Positions 36,160-44,535 of a stretch of 64,000 nt of DNA are shown here, in pieces. The notes beneath the pieces are model-generated. The model was not told the DNA's origin. It saw only the letters and a program-made list of their open reading frames with translations, and did not search any database. Made by a program: the position numbers and the translations under genes. The stretch is from assembly GCF_035917575.1 (NCBI RefSeq), contig NZ_CP109090.1, forward strand, positions 3,658,001 to 3,722,000. The letters run 5' to 3'. Source of the stretch: Streptomyces sp. NBC_01788 (GTDB lineage Bacteria > Actinomycetota > Actinomycetes > Streptomycetales > Streptomycetaceae). Position 1 is the stretch's first letter. Each line of letters starts with the position of its first letter.

Positions 36160-36326
36160 CTCATCTTCCTCACGACGCATCTCGCCGTGAGACGGATTTG
36201 GCACCTTCCCTAGCCGGGAGCCTCGCGAAGACGATCGGCTGTGCGCGCACAGCAGTCGATACGAGAACCGGCTGGAGGGTTGCCGGGGCTTCATCGGGCC
36301 GTGTCCCTCTGCCCCTCTGGATGAGC
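36160..36326 (-). ncRNA. SAM-I (S-box) riboswitch upstream of thrC
   Basis: On the minus strand the leader begins GCTCATCCAGAGGGGCAGAG and continues GGGACACGGCCCGATGAAGC, then CCCGGCAACC. After a variable arm comes GGTGCCAAATCCGTCTC and a closing GATGAG that pairs with the first CTCATC (P1). These are the conserved P1, P2 and P3 elements of SAM-I. The P1 3' strand runs straight into AGGAG about 15 nt before the thrC ATG, so high SAM would probably block translation. No distinct terminator hairpin is seen. Confidence 0.9.
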
Positions 36327-36485
36327 TGTATTCGGTTGTGAGGCGGAGGTGACCCCCGGCATGGGATGGTCGTCCGCGTTGTTCAAGACTGTAACGGAAG
36401 GCCAGGACGGCGGAGGCAGTCGTCCGAACCGCGAGACGACACCGCGAGACGACAGTCGCGGGACGACAGTGAGGAGCCGCTGACC

Positions 36486-37457
36486 GTGCTGGAAGAAGTC
36501 GAGCGCTGGCTGGCCACCCGCTCCTGGTCCGTCGCCGACCGGCCGCTGCACCAGATCCTGGCGGCCAAGCAGCGCACCGGTCAGTCGGTCTCCGTGGTGC
36601 TGCCCGCGCTGAACGAGGAGGCGACGGTCGGCGACATCGTCGCGGTGATCCGCCGCGACCTGGTGGAGCGGGCGCCGCTCGTCGACGAGATCGTCGTCGT
36701 CGACTCGGGCTCCACCGACCGCACCTTCGAGGTGGCCGCCGCCGCGGGCGCCCGGGTGGTGCGCCGCGACGAGATCCTGCCGCGCCTGCCCGCGGTGCCG
36801 GGCAAGGGCGAGGTGCTGTGGCGCTCCCTGCTCGTCACCCGCGGGGACGTCATCTGCTTCGTCGACGCCGATCTGCGGGAGTTCTCCTCCGACTTCGTCA
36901 CCGGCATCGTGGGCCCGCTGCTCACCGAACGCGACGTCGACTTGGTCAAGGCGATGTACGACCGCCCCTTCACCGTGCCCGGCCGGGACGCCTCCGCCTC
37001 GGCCGCCGCAGGGCAGGGCGGACGGGTCACCGAGCTGATGGCGCGCCCGCTGCTCAACATGCACTGGCCGCAGCTCGCCGGCTTCGTGCAGCCGCTCGGC
37101 GGCGAGTACGCGGCCCGCCGCTCACTCCTCGAACAGCTGCCCTTCCCGGTCGGCTACGGCGTCGAGCTGGGCATGCTGGTCGACGCGCTGCACCTGGTGG
37201 GCCTGGACGCGCTCGCGCAGGTCGACGTCGGGGTGCGCAGGCACCGGCACCAGGACGGGCAGGCGCTCGGCAGGATGGCCGCCGCGATCTACCGCACCGC
37301 CCAGCTCCGCCTGGCCCGCGGCCATCTCGTGCGCCCCCGTCTCACCCAGTTCGAGCGCGGCGAGAACGGCTTCGAGCCGCGGACGCACCCCGTGGACACC
37401 GAGGAGCGTCCGCCGATGGCCGAGGTCGCGGAGTACGCGGCCCGGCAGGTGGCCTGA
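36486..37457 (+). CDS. gpgS: Glucosyl-3-phosphoglycerate synthase
   Basis: This 323-residue GT-A-fold glycosyltransferase (GT81) joins a sugar nucleotide with 3-phosphoglycerate to make glucosyl-3-phosphoglycerate, a precursor of glucosylglycerate and related compounds. VSVVLPALNEEATVGDIVAV starts the fold, DEIVVVDSGSTDRTFEVAAA follows, and the DXD metal motif is CFVDADLRE. HRHQDGQALGRMAAAIY near the end is characteristic of this family. GTG 36486 with GAGGAG upstream is preferred; the frame is open further upstream with no good site. It sits beside the trehalose genes otsA/otsB, suggesting shared use in osmotic protection. Confidence 0.9.
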   Translation: MLEEVERWLATRSWSVADRPLHQILAAKQRTGQSVSVVLPALNEEATVGDIVAVIRRDLVERAPLVDEIVVVDSGSTDRTFEVAAAAGARVVRRDEILPRLPAVPGKGEVLWRSLLVTRGDVICFVDADLREFSSDFVTGIVGPLLTERDVDLVKAMYDRPFTVPGRDASASAAAGQGGRVTELMARPLLNMHWPQLAGFVQPLGGEYAARRSLLEQLPFPVGYGVELGMLVDALHLVGLDALAQVDVGVRRHRHQDGQALGRMAAAIYRTAQLRLARGHLVRPRLTQFERGENGFEPRTHPVDTEERPPMAEVAEYAARQVA

Positions 37458-37540
37458 AACACCGGCCTCGCCCGCTTTCCGGCGGCTACGAAGCGGAACC
37501 GTACGTTTGAGCGTTTCGGGGCCGGGCTAGGTTGAGGCTT

Positions 37541-38971
37541 ATGGCTTCTACGCACGGTGCCGAGGTGCTGGTCGCGTCCAATCGCGGCCCGGTTTCGTAT
37601 CAGGTGCGCGAGGACGGCTCGCTCCACTCCCGGCGCGGAGGCGGAGGGCTGGTGTCCGGGCTCTCCGCGATCGGCCCGGAGGCGGGGGCGGTGTGGGTGT
37701 GCGCCGCGCTGAGCGACGCCGACCGGGAGGCGGCGGGCCGCTTCGAGGGCGGGCGCCGGCTGCCGTCGGAGGCGACCGGCGGGCAGCAGGTGCGGATGCT
37801 CGACATCGACGCGCGGGTCTTCTCCGACGCCTACAACGGCATCGCCAACTCGGTGCTGTGGTTCGTCCACCACATGCTGTACCAGACGCCGCTGGAGCCG
37901 GTCTTCGACGCCGGGTTCCGGCGCCTGTGGAAGTCCTACGAGGCCTACAACCTGGCCTTCGCCGAGGCGCTCGCGGAGGAGGCGGCCGAGGGGGCGGCCG
38001 TGGTGGTGCAGGACTACCACCTGACGCTCGTGCCGGGGATGCTGCGCGATTTCCGGCCCGATGTGCGCATCGGGCACTTCTCGCACACGCCGTGGGCGCC
38101 GGCGGACTACTTCCGGATCCTCCCCGACGACATCGCCGAGCAGGTGCTGCGCGGAATGCTGGGCGCGGACCGGCTGGGCTTCCTCACCCAGCGGTGGGCC
38201 GACGCGTTCGCCGGGTGCTGCGACGCGCTCGTCGGCGGGCTCGGGGGCACCCGGATCGGGGTGCACGGGCTGGGCGCGGACGCGGAGTTCCTGCGGGAGC
38301 GGTCGCACCGGGTCGACGTCGAGGAGCGGATGGCGGCGCTGCGCGAGGAGATCGGCACCGGACCGGACGGTGGCCCGCGCCGGACGATCGTGCGGGTGGA
38401 CCGGACCGAGCTGTCCAAGAACATCGTGCGGGGGCTGCACGCGTACCGGGAGCTGCTGGAGCAGCACCCGCAGTGGCGCGAGCGGGTGGTGCACGTGGCG
38501 TTCGCCTACCCCTCGCGGCAGGACCTCGCGGTGTACCGAGAGTACACGGAGCAGGTGCGGCGGGTGGCCGAGGAGATCAACGCCCGGTACGGGACGCCCG
38601 GCTGGACCCCCGTCCTGCTGCACGTGGAGGACGACTTCGCGCGGTCGCTCGCGGCGTACCGGATCGCCGACGTGGCCCTGGTCAACCCCATCCGGGACGG
38701 GATGAACCTGGTCGCCAAGGAGGTGCCGGTCGTCTCCGACTCGGGGTGCGCGCTGGTGCTGTCGCGGGAGGCGGGGGCATACGCCGAGCTGGGCGAGGAC
38801 GCGGTCGTCGTCAACCCGTACGACGTGGTGGGGACGGCCGGGGCGCTGCACCGGGCGCTGAACATGCCGGGTCCCGAGCGGGCGGAGCGGACGAAGCGGC
38901 TGGCCGCGGCCGCGACCGCGCTGCCGCCCGCCCAGTGGTTCCTGGACCAGCTCCAGGAGCTGGGCGGCTGA
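37541..38971 (+). CDS. otsA: Trehalose-6-phosphate synthase OtsA
   Basis: This 476-residue GT20 enzyme makes trehalose-6-phosphate from a nucleotide-glucose and glucose-6-phosphate. The RRGGGGLVSGLSAI loop binds phosphate, VVVQDYHLTLVPGMLRDF carries a conserved His, and DVALVNPIRDGMNLVAKEVP is the donor-binding signature. HFSHTPWAPADYFRILP is also typical. ATG 37541 has TAGGTT ending 7 nt upstream, suggesting a leaderless transcript. The phosphatase gene otsB converges on it 12 bases downstream, so the two are separate units. From memory this is SCO4290. Confidence 0.97.
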   Translation: MASTHGAEVLVASNRGPVSYQVREDGSLHSRRGGGGLVSGLSAIGPEAGAVWVCAALSDADREAAGRFEGGRRLPSEATGGQQVRMLDIDARVFSDAYNGIANSVLWFVHHMLYQTPLEPVFDAGFRRLWKSYEAYNLAFAEALAEEAAEGAAVVVQDYHLTLVPGMLRDFRPDVRIGHFSHTPWAPADYFRILPDDIAEQVLRGMLGADRLGFLTQRWADAFAGCCDALVGGLGGTRIGVHGLGADAEFLRERSHRVDVEERMAALREEIGTGPDGGPRRTIVRVDRTELSKNIVRGLHAYRELLEQHPQWRERVVHVAFAYPSRQDLAVYREYTEQVRRVAEEINARYGTPGWTPVLLHVEDDFARSLAAYRIADVALVNPIRDGMNLVAKEVPVVSDSGCALVLSREAGAYAELGEDAVVVNPYDVVGTAGALHRALNMPGPERAERTKRLAAAATALPPAQWFLDQLQELGG

Positions 38972-38983
38972 GCGGCTGAGCGG

Positions 38984-39859
38984 CTACGCGAGGCGGTCCG
39001 CCAGGTTCCTCAGCAGTGCCACCACCCCGGCGGGGCCGTCCACCACGAGGTCGGCCCGCCGCGACACCTCGGTGACCTCCTTACTGCCGCTGCAGACCAG
39101 GACGCCCGGGACTCCGTCCGAGCGGAGTTCGTCGACCGCAGCGAAGGCCGGGAGGTCGCCCAGGTCGTCGCCCGCGTACAGGACCGACGTGGCGCCCAGG
39201 TCGCGGGCGCAGTCCAGGAGGGCGACGCCCTTGTCCATGCCCGGGGGACGCAGTTCGAGGACCATGCGGCCGGGCTCGACGATCAGCCCGTGGCGGGCGG
39301 CCAGGCCGGCGAGGGGTTCGCGCAGCGCCTCGAACGCGGCCTGCGGGTCGTCCGCGCGGCGGGTGTGGACGGCGACCGAGCGGCCCTTCTCCTCGATCCA
39401 GGTGCCGTGCCCGGCGCCGGTCCGGTCGAGGAGGCCGGGCAGTTCGGCGCGGACGGCGGCGACGCCGGGGTGCGGGGGCGGGGCGGTGAGCGTGCCCGTT
39501 GCGGCGTCCCAGCGCTCGGCTCCGTAGTGGCCGAGGACGACCAGGTGCTCCAGGCCGGGTACGCCCGCGAAGCCGCCGTGGCGCACCGCGACGCCGGGCG
39601 GGCGGCCGGTGACCACCGCGACGGCGGCCACCTTCGGGGCGAGTGCGGAGAGCGCGGGCACGGCGTCCGGGTGGGCGCGGGCCTGGTCGGGGTCGGGGAC
39701 GATCGGCGCGAGCGTCCCGTCGAAGTCGAGCGCGATCAGCGCGCGCTCGGGCCGGGCGAGAAGCGCGGCGAGCCCGTCCCGCCCGGCCCGGGTGACGGGC
39801 GCCGGCAGATCGGAGACGGAGGCGGTCGAGTCGGCGGAGTGACGGTCCTGACTACCCAT
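38984..39859 (-). CDS. otsB: Trehalose-6-phosphate phosphatase OtsB
   Basis: This 291-residue HAD-type phosphatase removes phosphate from trehalose-6-phosphate. LIALDFDGTLAPIVPDPD is HAD motif I, VAVVTGRPPG motif II, the cap region follows, and VLYAGDDLGDLPAFAAVDEL motif III/IV. The overall layout is typical of actinobacterial OtsB, about 40-50 residues shorter than long fungal forms. ATG 39859 is the start. It converges on otsA with a 12-base gap, an arrangement that keeps the pathway pair adjacent but on opposite strands. Confidence 0.95.
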   Translation of the reverse strand: MGSQDRHSADSTASVSDLPAPVTRAGRDGLAALLARPERALIALDFDGTLAPIVPDPDQARAHPDAVPALSALAPKVAAVAVVTGRPPGVAVRHGGFAGVPGLEHLVVLGHYGAERWDAATGTLTAPPPHPGVAAVRAELPGLLDRTGAGHGTWIEEKGRSVAVHTRRADDPQAAFEALREPLAGLAARHGLIVEPGRMVLELRPPGMDKGVALLDCARDLGATSVLYAGDDLGDLPAFAAVDELRSDGVPGVLVCSGSKEVTEVSRRADLVVDGPAGVVALLRNLADRLA

Positions 39860-39947
39860 GGGGCGAACCTATCCCTCCGGGACCCGGCGCACTCCTCCGC
39901 CGGGCACGAGTCTCAGTGCTCGGGCGGATTCAGGGCCCGGCGCGGGT

Positions 39948-40190
39948 TCAGCGCTCGGCGCGGCGGGTCTCGCGGACGCGGCGGAGGCGGTTCACCGTGA
40001 CCGGGTCGTGGGCGAGGGCGCGGGTGTCGTCGAGGAGGGCGTTGAGGAGCTGGTAGTAGCGGACCGGCGACAGACCGAGCTCCTCGCGTATCGCGCGTTC
40101 CTTCGCGCCGGGGCCGGTGAAGCCGCGGCGCTCCAGGGCGAGGATGCCCCGCTCCCTGCGGCCGAGCCCCTGCTCCTCGTCGTCGTCCAT
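39948..40190 (-). CDS. DUF3263 family small protein
   Basis: This 80-residue protein begins DDDEEQGLGRRERGILALER and contains RERAIREELGLSPVRYYQLL, which looks like a helix-turn-helix, then LLNALLDDTRALAHDP. That is the actinobacterial DUF3263 pattern; the function is not known but DNA binding seems possible. ATG 40190 is preceded by TACGGT ending 7 nt upstream, a leaderless pattern. A longer frame extends to 40295 without support. It is divergent from nagK, and its start is about 90 bases from the nearer DasR-like site. Confidence 0.9.
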   Translation of the reverse strand: MDDDEEQGLGRRERGILALERRGFTGPGAKERAIREELGLSPVRYYQLLNALLDDTRALAHDPVTVNRLRRVRETRRAER

Positions 40191-40280
40191 ACCAGGCACC
40201 GTAGCCTCCTCCACCGACGACGGCCCTCGCCGGACCCGTCCGCACCGTTCCGGCCGCCCCGGCGTCACCAAGTGGACACA

Positions 40281-40296
40281 ATTGGTCTGCACCAAG
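40281..40296 (+). promoter_or_regulatory. DasR-responsive-element-like site 1 before nagK
   Basis: ATTGGTCTGCACCAAG has TTGGT and ACCAA arms around CTGC and matches the DasR consensus (ACTGGTCTAGACCAGT type) at most positions. It lies 46 bases before the nagK start. Confidence 0.65.
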
Positions 40297-40298
40297 TA

Positions 40299-40314
40299 AG
40301 TGGACTAGACCTCT
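40299..40314 (+). promoter_or_regulatory. DasR-responsive-element-like site 2 before nagK
   Basis: AGTGGACTAGACCTCT shares the TGGACTAGACCT core with the cutC site. It is 18 bp from site 1 and 28 bases before the nagK start. Confidence 0.75.
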
Positions 40315-40341
40315 CCCGGTCGACGGTCCACACTGTTCCAC

Positions 40342-41286
40342 GTGAAACACGTCATCGCCCTCGATGTGGGCGGCACCGGGATGAAGGCCGCCCTGGTCGC
40401 CGCCGACGGCTCCCTGCTGCACCGGGCCCGCCGGGCGACCGGCCGCGAGCGCGGGCCGGACGCCGTCGTCGAGAGCATCCTCGACTTCGCCGCGGAGCTG
40501 CGCGCCCACGGCGTCCAGCACCTGGGGCAGGAGGCGGCCGCGGCCGGCGTCGCCGTCCCCGGCATCGTCGACGAGGAGCGCGGCATCGCCGCCTACGCGG
40601 CCAACCTCGGCTGGCGTGACGTCCCCCTGCGCGATCTGCTCGCCGAGCGGCTCGGCGCCCCCGTCGCCCTGGGCCATGACGTGCGCACCGGCGGGCTGGC
40701 CGAGGGCCGGATCGGGGCGGGCAGGGGCGCGGACCGGTTCCTCTTCGTGCCGCTGGGCACCGGAATCGCGGGCGCCATCGGCATCGACGGCCGGGTGGAG
40801 GCGGGCGCACACGGCTTCGCGGGCGAGATCGGCCACATCGTCGTACGCCCCGGAGGCCTGGACTGCCCGTGCGGGCAGCGCGGCTGCCTGGAGCGGTTCG
40901 CCTCCGCGTCGGCGGTCAGCCAGGCATGGGCCGAGGCGTGCGGGGACCCGGACGCGGACGCGGCGGACTGCGCCAAGGCCGTGGAGTCCGGGGACGCCAG
41001 GGCACGGGCGGTCTGGCAGGAGGCGGTGGACGCGCTCGCCGACGGGCTGGTCACCGCGCTCACCCTGCTGGACCCGCGCACGCTGATCATCGGCGGCGGG
41101 CTCGCCGAGGCGGGCAAGACGCTGTTCGCGCCGCTGCGCGAGGCGGTCCAGCGGCGCGTCACCTTCCAGAAGCTGCCGTCGATCGTCCCCGCGGCCCTGG
41201 GGGACACCGCCGGCTGCCTGGGCGCGGGGCTCCTGGCCTGGGACCTGCTCAACACTTCTACGACGTTTCCGGAGGTAGCCACCTGA
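40342..41286 (+). CDS. nagK: N-acetylglucosamine kinase (ROK family)
   Basis: This 314-residue ROK-family kinase phosphorylates N-acetylglucosamine to GlcNAc-6-phosphate. IALDVGGTGMKAALVAADGS is the ATP-phosphate loop, VAVPGIVDEERGI the sugar-binding region, and GHIVVRPGGLDCPCGQRGCL carries the ROK zinc-binding Cys/His set. It lacks an N-terminal helix-turn-helix, so it is a kinase and not a ROK repressor. Two DasR-like sites lie upstream, and nagA follows with a TGATG overlap, forming the nagKA operon. GTG 40342 is the start. Confidence 0.93.
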   Translation: MKHVIALDVGGTGMKAALVAADGSLLHRARRATGRERGPDAVVESILDFAAELRAHGVQHLGQEAAAAGVAVPGIVDEERGIAAYAANLGWRDVPLRDLLAERLGAPVALGHDVRTGGLAEGRIGAGRGADRFLFVPLGTGIAGAIGIDGRVEAGAHGFAGEIGHIVVRPGGLDCPCGQRGCLERFASASAVSQAWAEACGDPDADAADCAKAVESGDARARAVWQEAVDALADGLVTALTLLDPRTLIIGGGLAEAGKTLFAPLREAVQRRVTFQKLPSIVPAALGDTAGCLGAGLLAWDLLNTSTTFPEVAT

Positions 41287-42428
41287 TGGCCCCCAGCAAG
41301 GTTCTGACCGGAGCCCGGGTGGTGCTGCCCACCGGGATCGTGGACGGCGGCCGTGTGATCGTCGACGGCACGCGGATCGCCGGCGACGCCCGGGAGGACG
41401 CCGAGACCCTCGACGTGCGCGGGCACTGGCTGGTCCCCGGCTTCGTCGACATCCACAACCACGGCGGGGGCGGCGCCTCCTTCTCCGGCACGGCCGACGA
41501 CGTACTGACCGCCGTCCGCACCCACCGGGAGCACGGCACCACCACCCTGGTCGCCTCGACCGTCACCGACGACATGGGCCTCCTCGTCAAGCAGGCGGGG
41601 CTGCTGTCGGAACTCGCCGAGCAGGGCGAGATCGCGGGCGTCCACTTCGAGGGGCCGTTCATCTCGCCGTGCCGCAAGGGAGCGCACTCCGAGAAGCTGC
41701 TGCGCGCCCCGGACCCCGCCGAGGTGCGCAAGCTGATCGACGCCGCCCGCGGCCGGGCCAGGATGATGACCCTGGCCACCGAACTGCCCGGCGGCATCGA
41801 CTCCGTACGGCTGCTCGCGGAGCGCGGCGTGATCGCGGCGATCGGGCACACGGACGCGACGTACGAGCAGACGGTGGAGGCGATCGACGCCGGGGCCACC
41901 GTCGCCACCCATCTGTTCAACGCCATGCCGCCGCTGGGCCACCGCGCCCCCGGCCCGATCGCGGCCCTGCTGGAGGACGAGCGGGTCACGGTCGAGCTGA
42001 TCAACGACGGAGTGCATCTGCACCCCGCCGCCCTGGAGCTGGCGTTCCATCACGCGGGCGCACAGCGGGTCGCCTTCATCACCGACGCCATGGACGCCGC
42101 CGGGGCCGGTGACGGCCGCTACCTGCTCGGCCCGCTCCAGGTCGAGGTCGCGGACGGGGTGGCACGACTGGTGGAGGGCGGCTCGATCGCGGGCTCGACC
42201 CTGACCCTGGACCGGGCTTTCCACCGGGCGGTGACCGTCGACCGGCTGCCCGTCACGGACGTGGTCGCCGCGCTGTCCGCCAATCCGGCCCGGCTGCTCG
42301 GGATGGACGACCGGGTGGGTTCCCTGGAACCCGGCAAGGACGCCGATCTCGTGCTGCTCGACGAGGACTTCGCCCTCAAGGGCGTGATGCGGCGGGGCTC
42401 CTGGGTGGTTGAGCCCCAACTGGGCTGA
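41286..42428 (+). CDS. nagA: N-acetylglucosamine-6-phosphate deacetylase NagA
   Basis: This 380-residue amidohydrolase removes the acetyl group from GlcNAc-6-phosphate to give glucosamine-6-phosphate. Metal and catalytic residues are in VPGFVDIHNHGGGGASFSG, VHFEGPFISPCRKGAH, AIGHTDATYEQ, ATHLFNAMPPLGHRAPG and FITDAMDAAGAGDGRYLLG. The product enters glycolysis via NagB (not in this window). It starts at ATG 41286 in overlap with nagK and is coupled to it. GlcNAc-6-phosphate from both NagK and MurQ meets here. From memory it is SCO4284. Confidence 0.97.
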   Translation: MAPSKVLTGARVVLPTGIVDGGRVIVDGTRIAGDAREDAETLDVRGHWLVPGFVDIHNHGGGGASFSGTADDVLTAVRTHREHGTTTLVASTVTDDMGLLVKQAGLLSELAEQGEIAGVHFEGPFISPCRKGAHSEKLLRAPDPAEVRKLIDAARGRARMMTLATELPGGIDSVRLLAERGVIAAIGHTDATYEQTVEAIDAGATVATHLFNAMPPLGHRAPGPIAALLEDERVTVELINDGVHLHPAALELAFHHAGAQRVAFITDAMDAAGAGDGRYLLGPLQVEVADGVARLVEGGSIAGSTLTLDRAFHRAVTVDRLPVTDVVAALSANPARLLGMDDRVGSLEPGKDADLVLLDEDFALKGVMRRGSWVVEPQLG

Positions 42429-42551
42429 TCCGTCCTTCTGTCCGGCCGCGGTGGCCGGTCCGCGGGGTGGGCGGCGGGGCCGTGTCTTTGGCATGATCGT
42501 GTCTTCGGAACTTCGCGGCGGACACGCGCTTACTCGGGGGAGGCCGGCCCG

Positions 42552-43484
42552 GTGATCCTCACGGTCACGCTGAACACCGCTCTCGACATCACCTATCGGG
42601 TGCCGTCCCTGCGGCCGCACGCCAGCCACCGGGTGTCCGAGGTGACCGAGCGGCCCGGCGGCAAGGGCGTCAACGTGGCCCGCGTGCTGGCGGCCCTCGG
42701 CCACGAGGTGACGGTCACCGGCTTCGCGGGCGGGGCCACCGGGCGCCAGGTGCGGGACCGGCTCGCGTCCGAGGCGCCGGGCGTGGTGGACGCGCTGGTC
42801 CCGGTCGCGGGAGCGACCCGGCGCACCATAGCCGTCGTCGACGCGCGCACCGGCGACACCACCCAGCTCAACGAGCCGGGCCCGGTCGTCGGCCCCGCCG
42901 AGTGGTCCGCCTTCCAGAACGTGTACGAGGAGCTGCTCGGCTCGGTGTCGGCGGTGGCGCTGTGCGGCAGTCTGCCGCCCGGGCTGCCGGTGGGCGCGTA
43001 CGCCGGTCTGATACGGACGGCGCGGGCGGCCGGGGTCCCCGTCCTGCTGGACACCAGCGGCGAGGCGCTGCGGCGCGGGGTGGCTGCCCGCCCCGACATC
43101 GTCAAGCCGAACGCGGACGAGCTGGCCGAGCTCACCGGTTCCCACGAGCCGCTGCGCGCCACCCAGGACGCCCGCCGCCGCGGCGCCCGCGCGGTGGTCG
43201 CCTCCCTGGGCGCGGAGGGCCTGCTCGCGCACACCTCCGACGGCCTGTGGCGGGCCGCTCCGCCGTCCCGCGTCCACGGCAACCCGACCGGCGCCGGTGA
43301 CTCCGCGGTCGCGGGCCTGCTGTCAGGACTGGTGGAGAACCTCCCCTGGCCGGACCGCCTGACCCGCGCGGTCGCCCTGTCGGCGGCGACGGTCCTGTCC
43401 CCGGCGGCGGGCGAGTTCGACCGCCCGGTCTACGAGAAGCTGCTGGGGCAGGTGGCGGTGACCGGGGAGGTCAGCGCGGCGTGA
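42552..43484 (+). CDS. PfkB-family hexose kinase (1-phosphofructokinase-like)
   Basis: This 310-residue PfkB-family kinase belongs to the 1-phosphofructokinase/tagatose-6-phosphate kinase branch: it begins ILTVTLNTALDITYRVPSL and has PGGKGVNVARVLAAL, VVASLGAEGLLAHT and the anion-hole motif NPTGAGDSAVAGLLSGL with the catalytic Asp. The substrate cannot be set from sequence; a phosphorylated hexose is expected. A GGGGGAGG box precedes GTG 42552. It lies 123 bases past nagA, so it may be read with that operon or from its own promoter. Confidence 0.9.
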   Translation: MILTVTLNTALDITYRVPSLRPHASHRVSEVTERPGGKGVNVARVLAALGHEVTVTGFAGGATGRQVRDRLASEAPGVVDALVPVAGATRRTIAVVDARTGDTTQLNEPGPVVGPAEWSAFQNVYEELLGSVSAVALCGSLPPGLPVGAYAGLIRTARAAGVPVLLDTSGEALRRGVAARPDIVKPNADELAELTGSHEPLRATQDARRRGARAVVASLGAEGLLAHTSDGLWRAAPPSRVHGNPTGAGDSAVAGLLSGLVENLPWPDRLTRAVALSAATVLSPAAGEFDRPVYEKLLGQVAVTGEVSAA

Positions 43485-43487
43485 GCG

Positions 43488-44417
43488 TCAGTGGTCGACC
43501 CAGCCCTTGGCCAGCCGCAGCCGGTCGAGGTTCGCGTCACACTGGTTGCCCTGCTCGCACGAGATCTTGATGGTGTTCTCGCCCTTGTTGAGCTGGATCC
43601 AGTTGTAGGTATCCGTCCAGCCCTTCTCGTAGTCCCCGTCGGCTGCGCGCGCCCAGTTCTTCAGGTTGACCGGCCTGTCGGACGCGGTGCCGTTGACCGT
43701 CAGAGTGGCGGTGCCGTCCCTGCCCGGGACGCCGTAACCGACGAACACGGTGTACTTGCCGTCTTCGGGGATGTCCTTGAGGGTCCAGGTGACCGAGGCG
43801 CCGACGTTGTTGAAGTTCGTCACATAGACGCCGCCGGCCGCCCGGGCGCCCTTGACGTCCGCGGCCTTGGCGGCGCCGCCGCCCAGATCCAGCGCCTCGG
43901 CGTCCGACTTCGGCAACGCGCCGTCGCTCGGTGCGCTGCTGCTCGCCGAAGGGCTCGGCTCAGTGCTCTGCGTGGCCGTCGGGGACGTATCGCCTCCCGC
44001 TTTGTCGCCCTTGTCGTCGGAGTCACCGTTGAGCATGGCCACGCCGATACCGATGACGACCGCGGCGACCACCGCGACGGCGCCGATCAGCAGACCCTTG
44101 GTGTTCGGACCCCGGCCGCCGCCGCCCTGGCCCGACTGGCGGCCCGTGGGCGCGCCGCCCGGAAGGGCCTCCGGAGCGGCGTAGTGGGCGTTCGGCCTGC
44201 CGTACGCGCCCTGCTGCTGCGGGACCTGGCCCTGGGGCGCCGCGGGGGGCTGCTGGCCGTACTGCCGCTGACCGACCGTGTGGACCCGGTTGACCGCGTT
44301 CGGGTAGCCGTAGCCGCCGGAGGGCGGCTGGGCTCCGTTGGCCTGACCGTCGGCGTACAGGTAACCGAACGGGTCGTCGTCCTCGGGCGTGCTCGCGCCG
44401 CTGTTGCCGGGCGTCAT
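43488..44417 (-). CDS. Membrane-anchored CBM35-domain protein
   Basis: This 309-residue protein has three parts. The N-terminal cytoplasmic segment (about 105 residues) is Gln/Pro/Tyr-rich. One membrane helix (LIGAVAVVAAVVIGIGVAML) follows, then an outer Ser/Thr/Asp-rich linker. The C-terminal domain (about 180-309) resembles CBM35: it has GVYVTNFNNVGASVTWTL, YTVFVGYGVPGRDGTATLTV, NWIQLNKGENTIKISCEQG and DANLDRLRLAKG. It likely binds a carbohydrate at the cell surface. ATG 44417 is the start. It converges on the PfkB gene and is adjacent to cdgB on the same strand. Confidence 0.85.
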   Translation of the reverse strand: MTPGNSGASTPEDDDPFGYLYADGQANGAQPPSGGYGYPNAVNRVHTVGQRQYGQQPPAAPQGQVPQQQGAYGRPNAHYAAPEALPGGAPTGRQSGQGGGGRGPNTKGLLIGAVAVVAAVVIGIGVAMLNGDSDDKGDKAGGDTSPTATQSTEPSPSASSSAPSDGALPKSDAEALDLGGGAAKAADVKGARAAGGVYVTNFNNVGASVTWTLKDIPEDGKYTVFVGYGVPGRDGTATLTVNGTASDRPVNLKNWARAADGDYEKGWTDTYNWIQLNKGENTIKISCEQGNQCDANLDRLRLAKGWVDH

Positions 44418-44535
44418 CCCTTGGTACTCCTCAACAGGTGCGGGGTCGGGCGGTACGTCGTGAGAAATGCGAGCCTACCCGCTCCGCGGGGCCCAAACGG
44501 GTGACTCACGCCGCACAAGTCGGCTGACCTGCGGA

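Noticed and set aside
40342..41286. ROK protein as a transcriptional repressor
   Set aside because: No N-terminal helix-turn-helix is present and the kinase residues and zinc motif are intact, so it is a sugar kinase.
40593..43277. Open frame of 894 codons on the minus strand across nagK, nagA and the PfkB gene
   Set aside because: It lies opposite three well-supported genes, has no recognisable domain and has the Arg/Gly/His-rich composition of high-GC shadow.
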